From the NCBI GenBank assembly GCA_032595685.2, contig CP159373.1, positions 1,199,001 through 1,263,000 of the forward strand: a stretch of DNA of 64,000 nt, written 5' to 3'. The translations under genes were made by a program, and so were the position numbers. The stretch's first letter is position 1. The number at the start of each line of letters is the position of its first letter. The stretch comes from Candidatus Electrothrix aestuarii. Its GTDB lineage: Bacteria; Desulfobacterota; Desulfobulbia; Desulfobulbales; Desulfobulbaceae. A model generated the notes under the pieces. The model made no database searches. It worked only from the letters and a program-made list of their open reading frames with translations, and was not told the origin of the DNA. Shown piece by piece: positions 8,766-17,538 of this stretch.

Positions 8766-9644
8766 ATGCCGCAAAATTCCACAAGATGCGATACCTCTCC
8801 AACGCTGGGAGTTGTAGCGATCAGTTATAATGAGGAACAGAATCTCCCCGTTTTTATAGAGCATCTTCTCCCGTGGGTAAATGAGATTGTCATTATTGAC
8901 GATGGTTCTTCCGACCGGACAGCTGAAATCGCGATGAAGGGAGGCTCAAAGGTTAACTTTCTTGCTTCTCCGCGCAATGAAGGTGAGTATTTTAGTGATC
9001 AGCGTAATAAAGGGATTGCAGCCTCTACCAGCCACTGGCTTCTGCATATGGATATTGATGAGCGTGTGACACCTGCACTTGCTGATGAAATCAAAACAGT
9101 AATTCAGAACTCCGAGAAAGATGCATACAGGTTCAGACGATTGAATTTCTTTCTGCACCGGCCAATGAGGGGAGGCGGTTTACAAGGTTGGAATCTTATC
9201 CATTTGTCAAGACGGGATATATTAAAATTCGGTGGAATGTATCATGAAGAATGCATTGTTCAAGCATCTTCAGAGCGTATTGGACAGCTCAACGCACAAA
9301 TGTGGCATCTTAATGAGGATAGTTATGAAAAACGTATGAGTAAAAGCCTACTTTACTGTACAGAGCTTTCAAGTAAAATTAGCAAAAAAACATGTAAAAT
9401 ACATTGGTACTCGTTTTTCATACGACCGTTTATTGAATTTGTTAAACAATTCATCTTCAAGCACGGTTACCGAGATGGCATTCCTGGACTGATATGGGCG
9501 TTACATGCAGCAGATGCTACCTTCCGAAGTTATGCATTGGCTTGGGACCAACAATATCACATATCACGTCAGGAAATTGAATCAATATTTTCGGAATCTT
9601 GGAAAGAATACAATGAAAATATGAGGAAGATAAAAAATGACTGA
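8766..9644 (+). CDS. Glycosyltransferase family 2, WaaE/KdtX-like
   Basis: 292 residues. The GT-A nucleotide-binding core shows VAISYNEEQNLPVFIEHL, EIVIIDDGSSDRTAE, DQRNKGI and HMDIDERVTP, where the D-x-D acidic motif of family 2 is DID. The arrangement, with NEGEYFSDQRN and the late RDGIPGLIWAL...ATFRSYALAW, is that of the WaaE/KdtX branch, which glucosylates the lipopolysaccharide inner core. Four bases separate it from the sulfotransferase, and its 3' end overlaps the next gene by 8 bases. The acceptor is inferred only from the family. Confidence 0.8.
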   Translation: MPQNSTRCDTSPTLGVVAISYNEEQNLPVFIEHLLPWVNEIVIIDDGSSDRTAEIAMKGGSKVNFLASPRNEGEYFSDQRNKGIAASTSHWLLHMDIDERVTPALADEIKTVIQNSEKDAYRFRRLNFFLHRPMRGGGLQGWNLIHLSRRDILKFGGMYHEECIVQASSERIGQLNAQMWHLNEDSYEKRMSKSLLYCTELSSKISKKTCKIHWYSFFIRPFIEFVKQFIFKHGYRDGIPGLIWALHAADATFRSYALAWDQQYHISRQEIESIFSESWKEYNENMRKIKND

Positions 9645-10632
9645 CCAATGTAATAAGGAATCCTTAGTTACAGTAGTCGTCCCTGTATTCAATCGTTCAA
9701 AATTAATTTTATCTTCTTTGGAAAGTGTTCGTCACCAGTTGTTCCGTCCATTAGAGATTATTGTTGTGGACGATGGTTCTACAGATGACACAGTCAAGGT
9801 TGTCCAAAAATGGATAGAACAATTCAATATTCCAGGGAGATTTTCTACGAAATGTATTACACAAAAAAAAAATCAAGGAGCTAACGCTGCACGCAATAGG
9901 GGGATCGAGGAGGCAACAGGGGAATTTGTCGCTTTTTTAGATAGCGATGATCTTTGGATGCCCCAAAAATTGAAAAAACAAATTCCTGCACTGAAGTTGA
10001 ACCCTTCAATTGGTGGAATATACTGTGGATTGCGGCATTTCGATATTAATACCCAAAAAAGAGCAGAGGTTGGACCCAAAAACTATCCCGAAGGGTACTT
10101 ATTGCGACAACTTTTAATTCAAGATATCACGGAGCCAACTTCTTGCTGGGTTGTCAGGAAAGAATGTTTTAAGAAGACTGGACTATTTGATATCACACTC
10201 CCGGCCAGGCAGGATTGGGATATGTGGATCCGTCTGGCTACACATTTTCATATAGGCTCTATTCCAGAAATTTTAGTTGAACAAGGAGGGCATACGGGAG
10301 AACGGGTACGCTCAGACCCACAAAGAGAGATAGACGCTCATCAGACTATTTTTGAAAAATACGCATATCTTCGAACAAAATTTGCACCTTCAGTTTCCCT
10401 GGCCGCCCGCGCTGCAATGTATCGCAGACGTGGAAGGGTTTATTTTCATCGTGGTATATCGAAGAAATCTGCTCTCAAACTACAATGCTTAGCTATTATT
10501 ATCTGGCCATTCGCATTTGATTCTTATGCAGCGCTGGCGGGAATGTTTCTCCCGAAAAACTTCCGGCAGAATATGCATGTTGCCTGGAATCGTATCTTCG
10601 GAAAGACACGTTTCTCAATAAAAGCCCACTAA
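9637..10632 (+). CDS. Glycosyltransferase family 2
   Basis: 331 residues. The N terminus reads VTVVVPVFNRSKLILSSLES, then PLEIIVVDDGSTDDT, GANAARNRGIEEA and VAFLDSDDLWMPQKL, the full set of GT-A family 2 motifs with the catalytic metal-binding D-x-D in LDSDD. RQDWDMWIRLA at about 187 is the ED/QDWD block that holds the catalytic-base region. The C-terminal 80 residues are less conserved and partly hydrophobic. It likely builds the same surface polymer as its neighbours, with which it is closely packed. Confidence 0.85.
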   Translation: MTDQCNKESLVTVVVPVFNRSKLILSSLESVRHQLFRPLEIIVVDDGSTDDTVKVVQKWIEQFNIPGRFSTKCITQKKNQGANAARNRGIEEATGEFVAFLDSDDLWMPQKLKKQIPALKLNPSIGGIYCGLRHFDINTQKRAEVGPKNYPEGYLLRQLLIQDITEPTSCWVVRKECFKKTGLFDITLPARQDWDMWIRLATHFHIGSIPEILVEQGGHTGERVRSDPQREIDAHQTIFEKYAYLRTKFAPSVSLAARAAMYRRRGRVYFHRGISKKSALKLQCLAIIIWPFAFDSYAALAGMFLPKNFRQNMHVAWNRIFGKTRFSIKAH

Positions 10633-10648
10633 CTGCTTTGAAAAAATT

Positions 10649-11779
10649 ATGAATGTCGCCTACTTTTCTAATCAGTTTGCTGCTAATCAAGGGCATGGCA
10701 TAGCCCGATATGCACATCAACTTTTTGACGAATTAAGTCTTCTCCCTGAAATTTCTATCACACCGGTCGCAGCATGGAGCAATCATTCAGATGATAAGAA
10801 AAACGAATTAACTCAACAGACCGGTCTCCGTTTACTGCCATGGGGACGGTTGGGTACATCAGTGAGCTGGACATTTCTGAACTGGCCGCCGCTTGAATAC
10901 TGGATGCCTGAGGCAATTGACGTAGTCCATGCCGTATCCCTCGGGTATCCAATTTCGACAAATAAACCGTATGTCGTAACAATCCATGATCTTGGTCCTC
11001 TGACACATCCAGAATTTTTTTCCAATACTAATCCTTGGGTTATGAAACGCTGCTTACAGCAGGCTATTCGCAAAGCGGATGCCTTTATCTGTGTATCCCA
11101 AAGCAGTGCAGATGAATTGGAATCATATGTCGCTACTCGGATTGCTGAACGTATTCATGTTGTCCATGAAGGTGTGGATTCGCTTTTTTGGAGCAAGCCA
11201 GATAGGGATAGTTTTGGTACCATCATGGATTTACCTCAATCAGATGTGCCATATATTCTTACAGTAGGTAAAATCAGCCCGCGCAAAAATATTACGCGTG
11301 TTATTGAGGCATTCACAAAAATTATTGATACTATTCCACATCATTTGGTTTTAGTCGGCGGAAATGGATGGGATACAGATGAGGTGATGAAAAAAATATC
11401 TTGTTCCACTTCAATAAAAAAGCGAATACATTTAGCTGGATATGTGTCGGATATACAGTTACATGCTTTATATTCCTCAGCCAGTCTATATGTGCATCCT
11501 TCTTTATATGAAGGTTTTGGTCTTCCTGTTTTGGAGGCGATGGCGGCAGGATGCCCGGTCGTGACATCTGCGATGTCCTCTTTGCCTGAAGTTGCCGGAA
11601 ATGCTGCTTTATTTGTAGACCCTATTGACGTAAACGCAATAGCTGAACGAATCCAAGAAGTTTGTCAAAATTCTATTACAGCCTCAGAGCTTATTGAAAA
11701 AGGGCGACAACGTGCAGCATTATTCACTTGGGAACAGTGCGCCAAAAGAGTGGCAAGTGTTTATAAAGAAATTGTATAA
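10649..11779 (+). CDS. Glycosyltransferase family 4, mannosyltransferase-like
   Basis: 376 residues. The N-terminal domain carries GHGIARYAHQLFDEL and VVTIHDLGPLTHPEFF. The C-terminal domain carries ILTVGKISPRKNITRVIEAF, HLAGYVSDIQLHALYSSAS, and EGFGLPVLEAMAAGCPVV with the E-x7-E pair. TIHDL and the GK.SPRKN block are common in GDP-mannose-using MtfA/MtfB/WbaZ-type enzymes, so mannosyl transfer is a reasonable guess but unproven. The gene follows the preceding one after 16 bases, and the next begins one base after its stop. Confidence 0.85.
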   Translation: MNVAYFSNQFAANQGHGIARYAHQLFDELSLLPEISITPVAAWSNHSDDKKNELTQQTGLRLLPWGRLGTSVSWTFLNWPPLEYWMPEAIDVVHAVSLGYPISTNKPYVVTIHDLGPLTHPEFFSNTNPWVMKRCLQQAIRKADAFICVSQSSADELESYVATRIAERIHVVHEGVDSLFWSKPDRDSFGTIMDLPQSDVPYILTVGKISPRKNITRVIEAFTKIIDTIPHHLVLVGGNGWDTDEVMKKISCSTSIKKRIHLAGYVSDIQLHALYSSASLYVHPSLYEGFGLPVLEAMAAGCPVVTSAMSSLPEVAGNAALFVDPIDVNAIAERIQEVCQNSITASELIEKGRQRAALFTWEQCAKRVASVYKEIV

Positions 11780-11780
11780 T

Positions 11781-12860
11781 ATGAACTCCCTCAAAAACAC
11801 AACAATTCACCAGATTATAAACAATCTTGAGCGTGCTGGAGCTCAAATACTTGTGCGTCAACTTCATGAGGCTTTGCTATTCAACGGAATTGATTCCCGT
11901 CTAGTGTCCCTGACTGCCTTCTCGTCCTCTGAACCTATCACATACCAATCACTTGGTTTTTTTGAATGTTATAATCTTCGCGCAATTGCGGCATTGTATG
12001 CCTATATTAAGAATAACTGCAAACCCAATGACATTATTCATGTTCACTTGTTTCCTGCTATGCTTTATGTATCCCTTGCTGTACGCCTTACTGGTTGGCA
12101 AGGCACGCTTATTTGCACAGAGCATAACACTCATAATCGTAGGAGGAATAGGTACATAGGGAAAATTATTGATAGCATTTTGTACTCTCGATATAGAAAA
12201 ATTATTTGTATTAGCAAGGGGACAAAAGATGCTCTAGTCACTTGGATGCCATCCTTACGTCCAAAACTAAGCATAATCAGTAATGGCATTCCACTAACAT
12301 ATAATCGTTTTCCAATTCGTCAATTTCGCGAGAAGCCCATTATTATTTCTGTGGGGAGTTTGAGTAAACAAAAAAACTACGATATAGCTATCCGTGCGAT
12401 GCACCTGATCTCAGATATTGATTATGAGTATTGGATTGCCGGAGAAGGATCAGAGGAAGACAATTTAAAATCTCTCTGTAAATCTTTAAATCTTGATAAA
12501 AAAATTAGATTCCTCGGTCTTATTGAAGATGTGCCGTCACTTTTAAAGGAAGCAGATATATTTTTAATGCCTTCTCTCTGGGAAGGATTCGGCTTAGCGG
12601 CAGTTGAAGCTATGAATGCTGGCTTGCCACTTATAGTCAGCGATGTCCCCGGACTAAGAGAAATTGTAGCATCATTAGAAGAATGCGCACTCCTCGTTCC
12701 TCCAAATGAGCCTCATAGAATTTCGCAAGCCGTTAGGGAATTATTAATTAATCCTGACAAAAGGGTAATATTCGGGAAAAACGCATACCTACGCAGCTCA
12801 GCATTTTCTATAGAAGAAACGATAGAAAATCACATTAAATTCTACAGCACTATCCATTAA
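11781..12860 (+). CDS. Glycosyltransferase family 4
   Basis: 359 residues from the ATG at 11781, just after the upstream stop. An in-frame ATG at 11694 would lie inside the preceding gene and give a non-homologous extension. The N terminus reads HQIINNLERAGAQILVRQL, a common opening of bacterial GT4 enzymes, followed by IHVHLFPAMLY and ICTEHNTHNRRR. The donor-binding domain has VGSLSKQKNYDIAIRAM, WIAGEGSEE, FLGLIEDVPSLLKEADIF, and EGFGLAAVEAMNAGLPLI with E-x7-E. It is the last gene of this closely packed run; about 200 non-coding bases follow. Confidence 0.85.
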   Translation: MNSLKNTTIHQIINNLERAGAQILVRQLHEALLFNGIDSRLVSLTAFSSSEPITYQSLGFFECYNLRAIAALYAYIKNNCKPNDIIHVHLFPAMLYVSLAVRLTGWQGTLICTEHNTHNRRRNRYIGKIIDSILYSRYRKIICISKGTKDALVTWMPSLRPKLSIISNGIPLTYNRFPIRQFREKPIIISVGSLSKQKNYDIAIRAMHLISDIDYEYWIAGEGSEEDNLKSLCKSLNLDKKIRFLGLIEDVPSLLKEADIFLMPSLWEGFGLAAVEAMNAGLPLIVSDVPGLREIVASLEECALLVPPNEPHRISQAVRELLINPDKRVIFGKNAYLRSSAFSIEETIENHIKFYSTIH

Positions 12861-13056
12861 TAAATTAAATCAAACGGAGAATGGGCGCCCAAAGACCTTA
12901 GTTTTAAGTTCGGTCAGTTAATTTGCAACTGACAGTCAGTATGAGAAGAATGTCACATAAGCAGCATAATATCCGCATGGGCGTTGGATGCTTTAGCAAG
13001 GTGGCCGAAGTTAGCACTAAGCCCCATCCAAAATCCGTTGTTGACGAAAATTATTT

Positions 13057-14205
13057 ATGAAAAAAATAGCCCTTATAGGCGCATACCCAGCCTCGTTAAT
13101 TAACTTCCGAGGCGACCTCATCCGCACCCTTGTCCTATCAGGCCATCAAGTCACAGCGATGGCCGCACCTGCTTCTCAGGAAACTATTGCAAAAATACAT
13201 TCTCTCGGCGCTGATTTTCGCTCGTTCCCGATACATAGAACTGGCCTGAATCCTTGGAAAGATCTTCAGACATTTTTTTCTTTACGCAGGATATTCCGTC
13301 AGGAAAAGCCAGATGTTATTTTGGCCTATACAATTAAGCCTGTGATCTGGGGAGGGCTCGCAGCAAACTATTCATCGAGTAGTTCTCAATTTTATGCATT
13401 GATTTCAGGATTAGGCTTTGCTTTTGAAAATCAGAACATTCAAAGAAAGCTACTTAGAAAAACAGTATCATGGCTATATCATCTTGCTTTGAGGAAAGCT
13501 AATCGGGTTATTTTTCAAAATCAGGATGATGAAAAAGTTTTTTTCAGTCAAAACATTATCCCAGAGAATAACAGTGCTGTTGTCAATGGTACAGGTGTGC
13601 ATCTTCGACGTTTTCGAGAGACTAAAATTAAAAAAAATAAACCTGTTTTTTTACTCATAGCTCGCCTTCTCAGAGCAAAGGGAATCAGAGAATACATCTG
13701 CGCTGCCCGACAAATAAAAAAGATCTACCCTCATGTGATGTTTAATCTTATTGGCCCGGAAGACTCTTCACCTAATGGAATACCCATAATTGAACTAAAG
13801 CAATGGCATCATGAAGGGGTAATTCAATATTTAGGTGAAACTCACGATGTCCGGCCCTTTCTTACGGAGTGTAGTACATATGTGTTGCCATCGTATTATG
13901 GAGAAGGAATTCCCAGGTCCATCCTTGAAGCAATGGCAATCGGTCGTCCCATCCTAACGACTGATAACGTTGGATGTAAGGAAACAGTGGTACAAGGTGA
14001 AAATGGCTTTCTAGTTCCTATACGAAATACAGAAGCTCTTGCAGAACGTATGATCTGGTTTATTGAGCATCCAGAAGAATGGGAGCGTATGGGGAAAAGA
14101 AGTAGAGAGATAGCGGAAAATAAGTTTGATGTACGAAAAATCAATAAGGAGCTAATGGCAATTATGGGCCTTGAACAACCCAACACCAAGTCGGCTTTTT
14201 ATTAA
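13057..14205 (+). CDS. Glycosyltransferase family 4, PglA-like
   Basis: 382 residues. IGAYPASLINFRGDLIRTL and ILAYTIKPVIWGGLAA are the hallmarks of the PglA/WfbT-type branch, which adds N-acetylgalactosamine or a related sugar to a lipid-linked bacillosamine or QuiNAc. The C-terminal domain shows LLIARLLRAKGIREYI and EGIPRSILEAMAIGRPIL with E-x7-E. Its position upstream of PglC-, PglD- and PglE-like genes strengthens the assignment. In Campylobacter, PglA acts directly after PglC. About 200 bases upstream are gene-free, so it may start its own transcript. The sugar specificity is inferred. Confidence 0.75.
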   Translation: MKKIALIGAYPASLINFRGDLIRTLVLSGHQVTAMAAPASQETIAKIHSLGADFRSFPIHRTGLNPWKDLQTFFSLRRIFRQEKPDVILAYTIKPVIWGGLAANYSSSSSQFYALISGLGFAFENQNIQRKLLRKTVSWLYHLALRKANRVIFQNQDDEKVFFSQNIIPENNSAVVNGTGVHLRRFRETKIKKNKPVFLLIARLLRAKGIREYICAARQIKKIYPHVMFNLIGPEDSSPNGIPIIELKQWHHEGVIQYLGETHDVRPFLTECSTYVLPSYYGEGIPRSILEAMAIGRPILTTDNVGCKETVVQGENGFLVPIRNTEALAERMIWFIEHPEEWERMGKRSREIAENKFDVRKINKELMAIMGLEQPNTKSAFY

Positions 14206-14242
14206 AAAAATAAAAAAATAAGGAAGGTACAAGGGGATTTAG

Positions 14243-15622
14243 TTGTTGAACATTGAAAATCTCATAAAATCTGGAGAATCCCAGACCATCGAATTCAAAA
14301 AATCCTTTGGTCGTGAGACCATAGATACACTGGTGTCCTTTGCCAATGCTCAAGGCGGAACAGTGCTGATTGGCGTAGCAGATGACGGCACTCCCTGCGG
14401 TGTATCTGTGGGCAAAGAAACACTCAACGAATGGCTCGGCCAAATTAAGTCCGCTACAAGTCCGTCAATTATTCCAGATATAGAACTCGTTACCCTGCAT
14501 GATCAACCGATTGTCAGAATTCATATTGATGAGTACCCGGTAAAACCGGTCAACACCAAAGGGCGCTATTTTAAGCGAATCGCCACCTCAAATCATCAGC
14601 TCTCGTTAAGCGAGATCACAGACCTGTACCTTCAGTCATTACAGATTTCCTGGGATGCCCATGAAGCTCCGGGAGCATCACTGGATGCCTTGTCGCTGGA
14701 CAAAATTGAAAAATTTATCGCCCAAGTAAATCAAAGCGGTCGCTTCACCTTGGATCCCTCCCCTCTGCTGGCGTTAGAGAAACTCAAACTTGTTGCCTCA
14801 GGACAGCCGACCTGGGCCTCCCTGCTCTTATTTGCCGACGAACCGTTGCGCCATCATATTCATATCGGACGATTTAAAACATCCAGCATAATTATTGACG
14901 ACCGGCAGATCACCGACACCTTGTTCGAGGCTGTGGAACAGGCTATGAAATATATCATTGCCAATATCCGCGTTAGCTTTGAATTTGATGGTGGTTTGCA
15001 GCGGAAAGAACGGTTTGCATATCCTCTGGCAGCCTTGCGGGAAGTATTGCTCAACGCTGTTGTTCACAGAGATTATACCAACCCTTCTGATATCCAGATC
15101 AAAATCTTTGATAAAAGCATTACCTTTTTCAGTCCGGGAAAACTCTATGGTGATTTAACCCTTGCCGAACTGGAGACGGACAGTTATTCCTCGCACCTGC
15201 GCAATAAGATGATAGCCGAAGCATTTTATTTAACACGGAATATTGAGAAATACGGCAGTGGCTTTATCCGTATTCGCAAAGAATTGGCAGACTATCCTGG
15301 CCTACGCTTCCGTATTGAAGAAGCCGGTTCAGGACTGCTGGTCAGCTTTGAGCTAAGAGAAGACAGCCCCCCCAATCACCCCCCGATCACCCCCCGATCA
15401 CCCCCCGATCACCCCCCGATCACCGAACTTGAACAGAAAATTTTAGGGTTGCTGCAGGAAAACCCCAAAGCTACCGGCAGGGAACTTGCTGATCGACTGT
15501 CCATACGTCCTGATACGATCAAGGAATATTTCGGACGATTGAAAGCAAAAGGGGTGTTGAGGCGTGAAGGAAGTGCCCGTTCAGGGCAATGGATTGTTTT
15601 GCAGAATGTGGAGAGAAAATGA
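14243..15622 (+). CDS. AlbA_2 (Schlafen-like) / ATPase-fold putative regulator, copy 1
   Basis: 459 residues from a TTG start with AAGGGGA six bases upstream. Residues about 8-125 form an AlbA_2 domain (GESQTIEFKKSF, GGTVLIGVADDG, YPVKPVNTKGRYFKRI). Residues about 245-350 match the C-terminal ATP-binding region of these proteins (YPLAALREVLLNAVVHRDY, FFSPGKL, EKYGSGFIRI). The last 60 residues form a winged-helix domain (LLQENPKATGRELADRLSI). A Pro/His linker encoded by 11-bp repeats separates the last two. Such proteins are annotated as regulators or RecG-like, but their roles are poorly known. It sits between the PglA-like and PglC-like genes and overlaps the latter by four bases. Confidence 0.8.
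   Translation: MLNIENLIKSGESQTIEFKKSFGRETIDTLVSFANAQGGTVLIGVADDGTPCGVSVGKETLNEWLGQIKSATSPSIIPDIELVTLHDQPIVRIHIDEYPVKPVNTKGRYFKRIATSNHQLSLSEITDLYLQSLQISWDAHEAPGASLDALSLDKIEKFIAQVNQSGRFTLDPSPLLALEKLKLVASGQPTWASLLLFADEPLRHHIHIGRFKTSSIIIDDRQITDTLFEAVEQAMKYIIANIRVSFEFDGGLQRKERFAYPLAALREVLLNAVVHRDYTNPSDIQIKIFDKSITFFSPGKLYGDLTLAELETDSYSSHLRNKMIAEAFYLTRNIEKYGSGFIRIRKELADYPGLRFRIEEAGSGLLVSFELREDSPPNHPPITPRSPPDHPPITELEQKILGLLQENPKATGRELADRLSIRPDTIKEYFGRLKAKGVLRREGSARSGQWIVLQNVERK
15375..15424 (+). repeat. Tandem 11-bp repeat in the AlbA_2 protein linker
   Basis: Four complete copies of ATCACCCCCCG plus a partial fifth encode the proline-rich linker (HPPITPRSPPD, one 33-bp cycle). Because 11 is not a multiple of 3, gain or loss of one unit changes the frame and would detach the C-terminal winged helix. 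The second AlbA_2 gene has an in-frame 12-bp repeat at the corresponding place. Confidence 0.9.
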
Positions 15623-16221
15623 CCGTGACAAAACGTTTTTTTGACCTGCTCCTTACCCTTCCCGGTATCCTCTGTATTTCCCCGCTGTTCCTGTTGACTG
15701 CATTGTTGGTACGGATTAAGATCGGTAAACCAATTCTTTTTATCCAGAAACGTCCCGGTCTGCATGGCAAACCGTTTCGGATGTACAAATTTCGTACAAT
15801 GACTGATGAAAAAGATGCAGACGGTAACCTGCTCCCTGATGAAAAACGACTTGTGCCTTTTGGCCGTTTTTTGCGCAGTACCAGTCTGGATGAATTGCCA
15901 GAGCTGATTAATGTCATCAAAGGGGATATGAGTTTGGTTGGGCCAAGACCTTTGCTTATGGAGTACCTTGACCGATACACGCCGGAACAGGCCAGACGAC
16001 ATGATGTGTTGCCCGGCATTACCGGATGGGCCCAAGTAAACGGGAGAAATGGCCTCTCTTGGGAAGAAAAATTTGACAGGGATGTCTGGTATGTGGACAA
16101 TCGTTCGTTATGGCTAGATGCCAAAATACTCTGTATAACCTTTCTGAAAGTTTTCAGACGCGAGGGGATCAATCAGGAGGGGCAGGCAACCATGACATTT
16201 TTTACAGGGGGGAAAAAATGA
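15619..16221 (+). CDS. pglC: Undecaprenyl-phosphate sugar phosphotransferase, PglC-like
   Basis: 200 residues from the ATG that overlaps the upstream stop (ATGA). The in-frame ATG ten codons earlier lies inside the AlbA_2 gene. One N-terminal membrane or re-entrant helix (LLLTLPGILCISPLFLLTAL) is followed by the monotopic phosphoglycosyl transferase core: FIQKRPGLHGKPFRMYKFRT, RSTSLDELPELINVIKGD with the catalytic D91-E92 dyad, SLVGPRPLL, and GITGWAQVNGRN. This is the small PglC architecture without the large WbaP/WcaJ membrane domain. It transfers a sugar-1-phosphate, by family a bacillosamine-type UDP-sugar, to undecaprenyl phosphate at the inner membrane. Confidence 0.88.
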   Translation: MTVTKRFFDLLLTLPGILCISPLFLLTALLVRIKIGKPILFIQKRPGLHGKPFRMYKFRTMTDEKDADGNLLPDEKRLVPFGRFLRSTSLDELPELINVIKGDMSLVGPRPLLMEYLDRYTPEQARRHDVLPGITGWAQVNGRNGLSWEEKFDRDVWYVDNRSLWLDAKILCITFLKVFRREGINQEGQATMTFFTGGKK

Positions 16222-16889
16222 CACAACAGATTTATGCTGTTTACGGAGCCAGTGGTTTCGGTCGTGAAGTAATGCCTCTGGCCCGTCAACAGGTGTTACA
16301 GGAAGGCGGAACACCTGATCAGCTGCTATTTGTCGATGATAATCCAACGAGCAGTTTTATCAATGGACACAAGGTGGTGAGATACACTGAGCTAACCAGT
16401 ATGAAGGCATCAGCATTCTATGTGGCTATAGCAATAGCGGAGAGTCCAGTTCGCCAAAAAATATTTGAACACCTTATAGCTGATGGCATAAACGTATGGC
16501 AGATCAAAGCGGATAATGTGGTAATGCTGGACGATATAAAAATTGACTCAGGTGCAATATTAAGTCCGTTTGTCACTATTACCTCAAATATTACTATTGG
16601 TAAATCTTTTCACGCAAATCTTTATAGCTATGTCGCACATGACTGTCAGATTGGAGATTTTGTCACTTTTGCGCCGAGAGTTATGTGTAATGGAAATGTT
16701 GTCATAAAGGATCACGCATATATTGCAACCGGTGCCATTATACGACAGGGGAAACCTGGAAAACCGATTGTAATTGGAGAACGTGCTGTAGTTGGAATGG
16801 GCGCAGTAGTCACAAAAAATGTTCCTGACGGCACCACGGTGATAGGTAACCCTGCTGCTCCTCTGTCTAAAAAAGCTCTCCGAAGATAA
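16218..16889 (+). CDS. pglD: Sugar O/N-acetyltransferase, PglD-like (left-handed beta-helix)
   Basis: 223 residues from the ATG overlapping the pglC stop (ATGA). The frame is open upstream, but that would be inside pglC. The N-terminal Rossmann-like UDP-sugar domain begins YAVYGASGFGREV and includes FVDDNP. The C-terminal half is a hexapeptide-repeat beta-helix (SYVAHDCQIGDFVTFAPRVM, VGMGAVVTKNVPDGTTVIGNPA), with the His of VAHD in the catalytic position. The family acetylates UDP-4-amino sugars on the way to UDP-bacillosamine. A PglE-like aminotransferase follows downstream, but no PglF-like dehydratase is in the window. Confidence 0.85.
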   Translation: MTQQIYAVYGASGFGREVMPLARQQVLQEGGTPDQLLFVDDNPTSSFINGHKVVRYTELTSMKASAFYVAIAIAESPVRQKIFEHLIADGINVWQIKADNVVMLDDIKIDSGAILSPFVTITSNITIGKSFHANLYSYVAHDCQIGDFVTFAPRVMCNGNVVIKDHAYIATGAIIRQGKPGKPIVIGERAVVGMGAVVTKNVPDGTTVIGNPAAPLSKKALRR

Positions 16890-16914
16890 TCGCAACCAAC
16901 GAGAGGTATATGCA

Positions 16915-17337
16915 ATGTTTAACGAAGCTGATATTGATAAGGTAGAAGTCGGGATGAGTGCTTCTTATTCACAAACGATTACTGATGCGGATATAAAGTC
17001 ATTTGCTGGGATTTCAGGAGATCATAATCCTGTTCATATGAGTGACGGGTATGCTACCGAATCACGATATGGTAAAAGAATTGCTCATGGTTTTATATCA
17101 GCCAGTTTTTTTTCAGCACTTTTTGGGACGCAACTACCTGGCCCCGGCTGTGTTTACGCATCTCAGAACTTACAATTTAAACGACCTGTTTATATAAATG
17201 ACACCGTGCTTGCCACTGTAACGGTAAACGCAATAGACATAAAAAAGAAGAAGATCCTTTTTGATACAGTGTGTACTGTTCGAGGAAAAATTGTTATTCA
17301 AGGTACCGCAGAAATATTTATCCCTGGGAAAAAGTAA
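16915..17337 (+). CDS. MaoC-like (R)-specific enoyl-CoA hydratase
   Basis: 140 residues, the normal length of a single hot-dog MaoC dehydratase. The core FAGISGDHNPVHMSDGYA holds the D-x4-H catalytic pair, and GKRIAHGFISASFFSALFG is the central helix of the fold. It is preceded by GAGAGG five bases before the ATG region. Members hydrate trans-2-enoyl-CoA or enoyl-ACP. In a glycan locus it could supply a 3-hydroxyacyl group for an N-acylated amino sugar, but that is speculation. It is followed by a remnant of the pglE-like gene. Confidence 0.85.
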   Translation: MFNEADIDKVEVGMSASYSQTITDADIKSFAGISGDHNPVHMSDGYATESRYGKRIAHGFISASFFSALFGTQLPGPGCVYASQNLQFKRPVYINDTVLATVTVNAIDIKKKKILFDTVCTVRGKIVIQGTAEIFIPGKK

Positions 17338-17454
17338 AGCCAGCTTACTAAAGAATAGGCGATTACTGGCGACTATTCTTTATGGAAAATAAACAAATTT
17401 TCCTCTCCGTCCATAAGCCCCAGATTTTTTCCTACACTGGAATTGAACGGAACC

Positions 17455-17538
17455 AGTGCCCCCCACATGGGTGGCCAAAAACTTGATTTTATCCACGAAG
17501 CATTCGCCTCCAACTACATCGCTCCGGTCGGCCCCGGG
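17455..17538 (+). pseudogene. Truncated 5' remnant of the PglE-like aminotransferase gene
   Basis: The frame reads SAPHMGGQKLDFIHEAFASN then YIAPVGPG. The same residues, with only Q/K and Q/H type changes, open the intact aminotransferase at 19813 (SAPHMGGQELDFIQEAFASN). The DNA is about 80 percent identical over roughly 80 bases, by eye, and then stops. The AlbA_2 gene copy 2 begins 30 bases later. The remnant marks the old position of the aminotransferase directly after the MaoC gene, before the AlbA_2 gene was introduced. Confidence 0.85.

Noticed and set aside
15409-16172. Two open frames of over 200 codons on the minus strand
   Set aside because: Both are antisense to the pglC-like gene and the end of the AlbA_2 gene, which carry clear family motifs.
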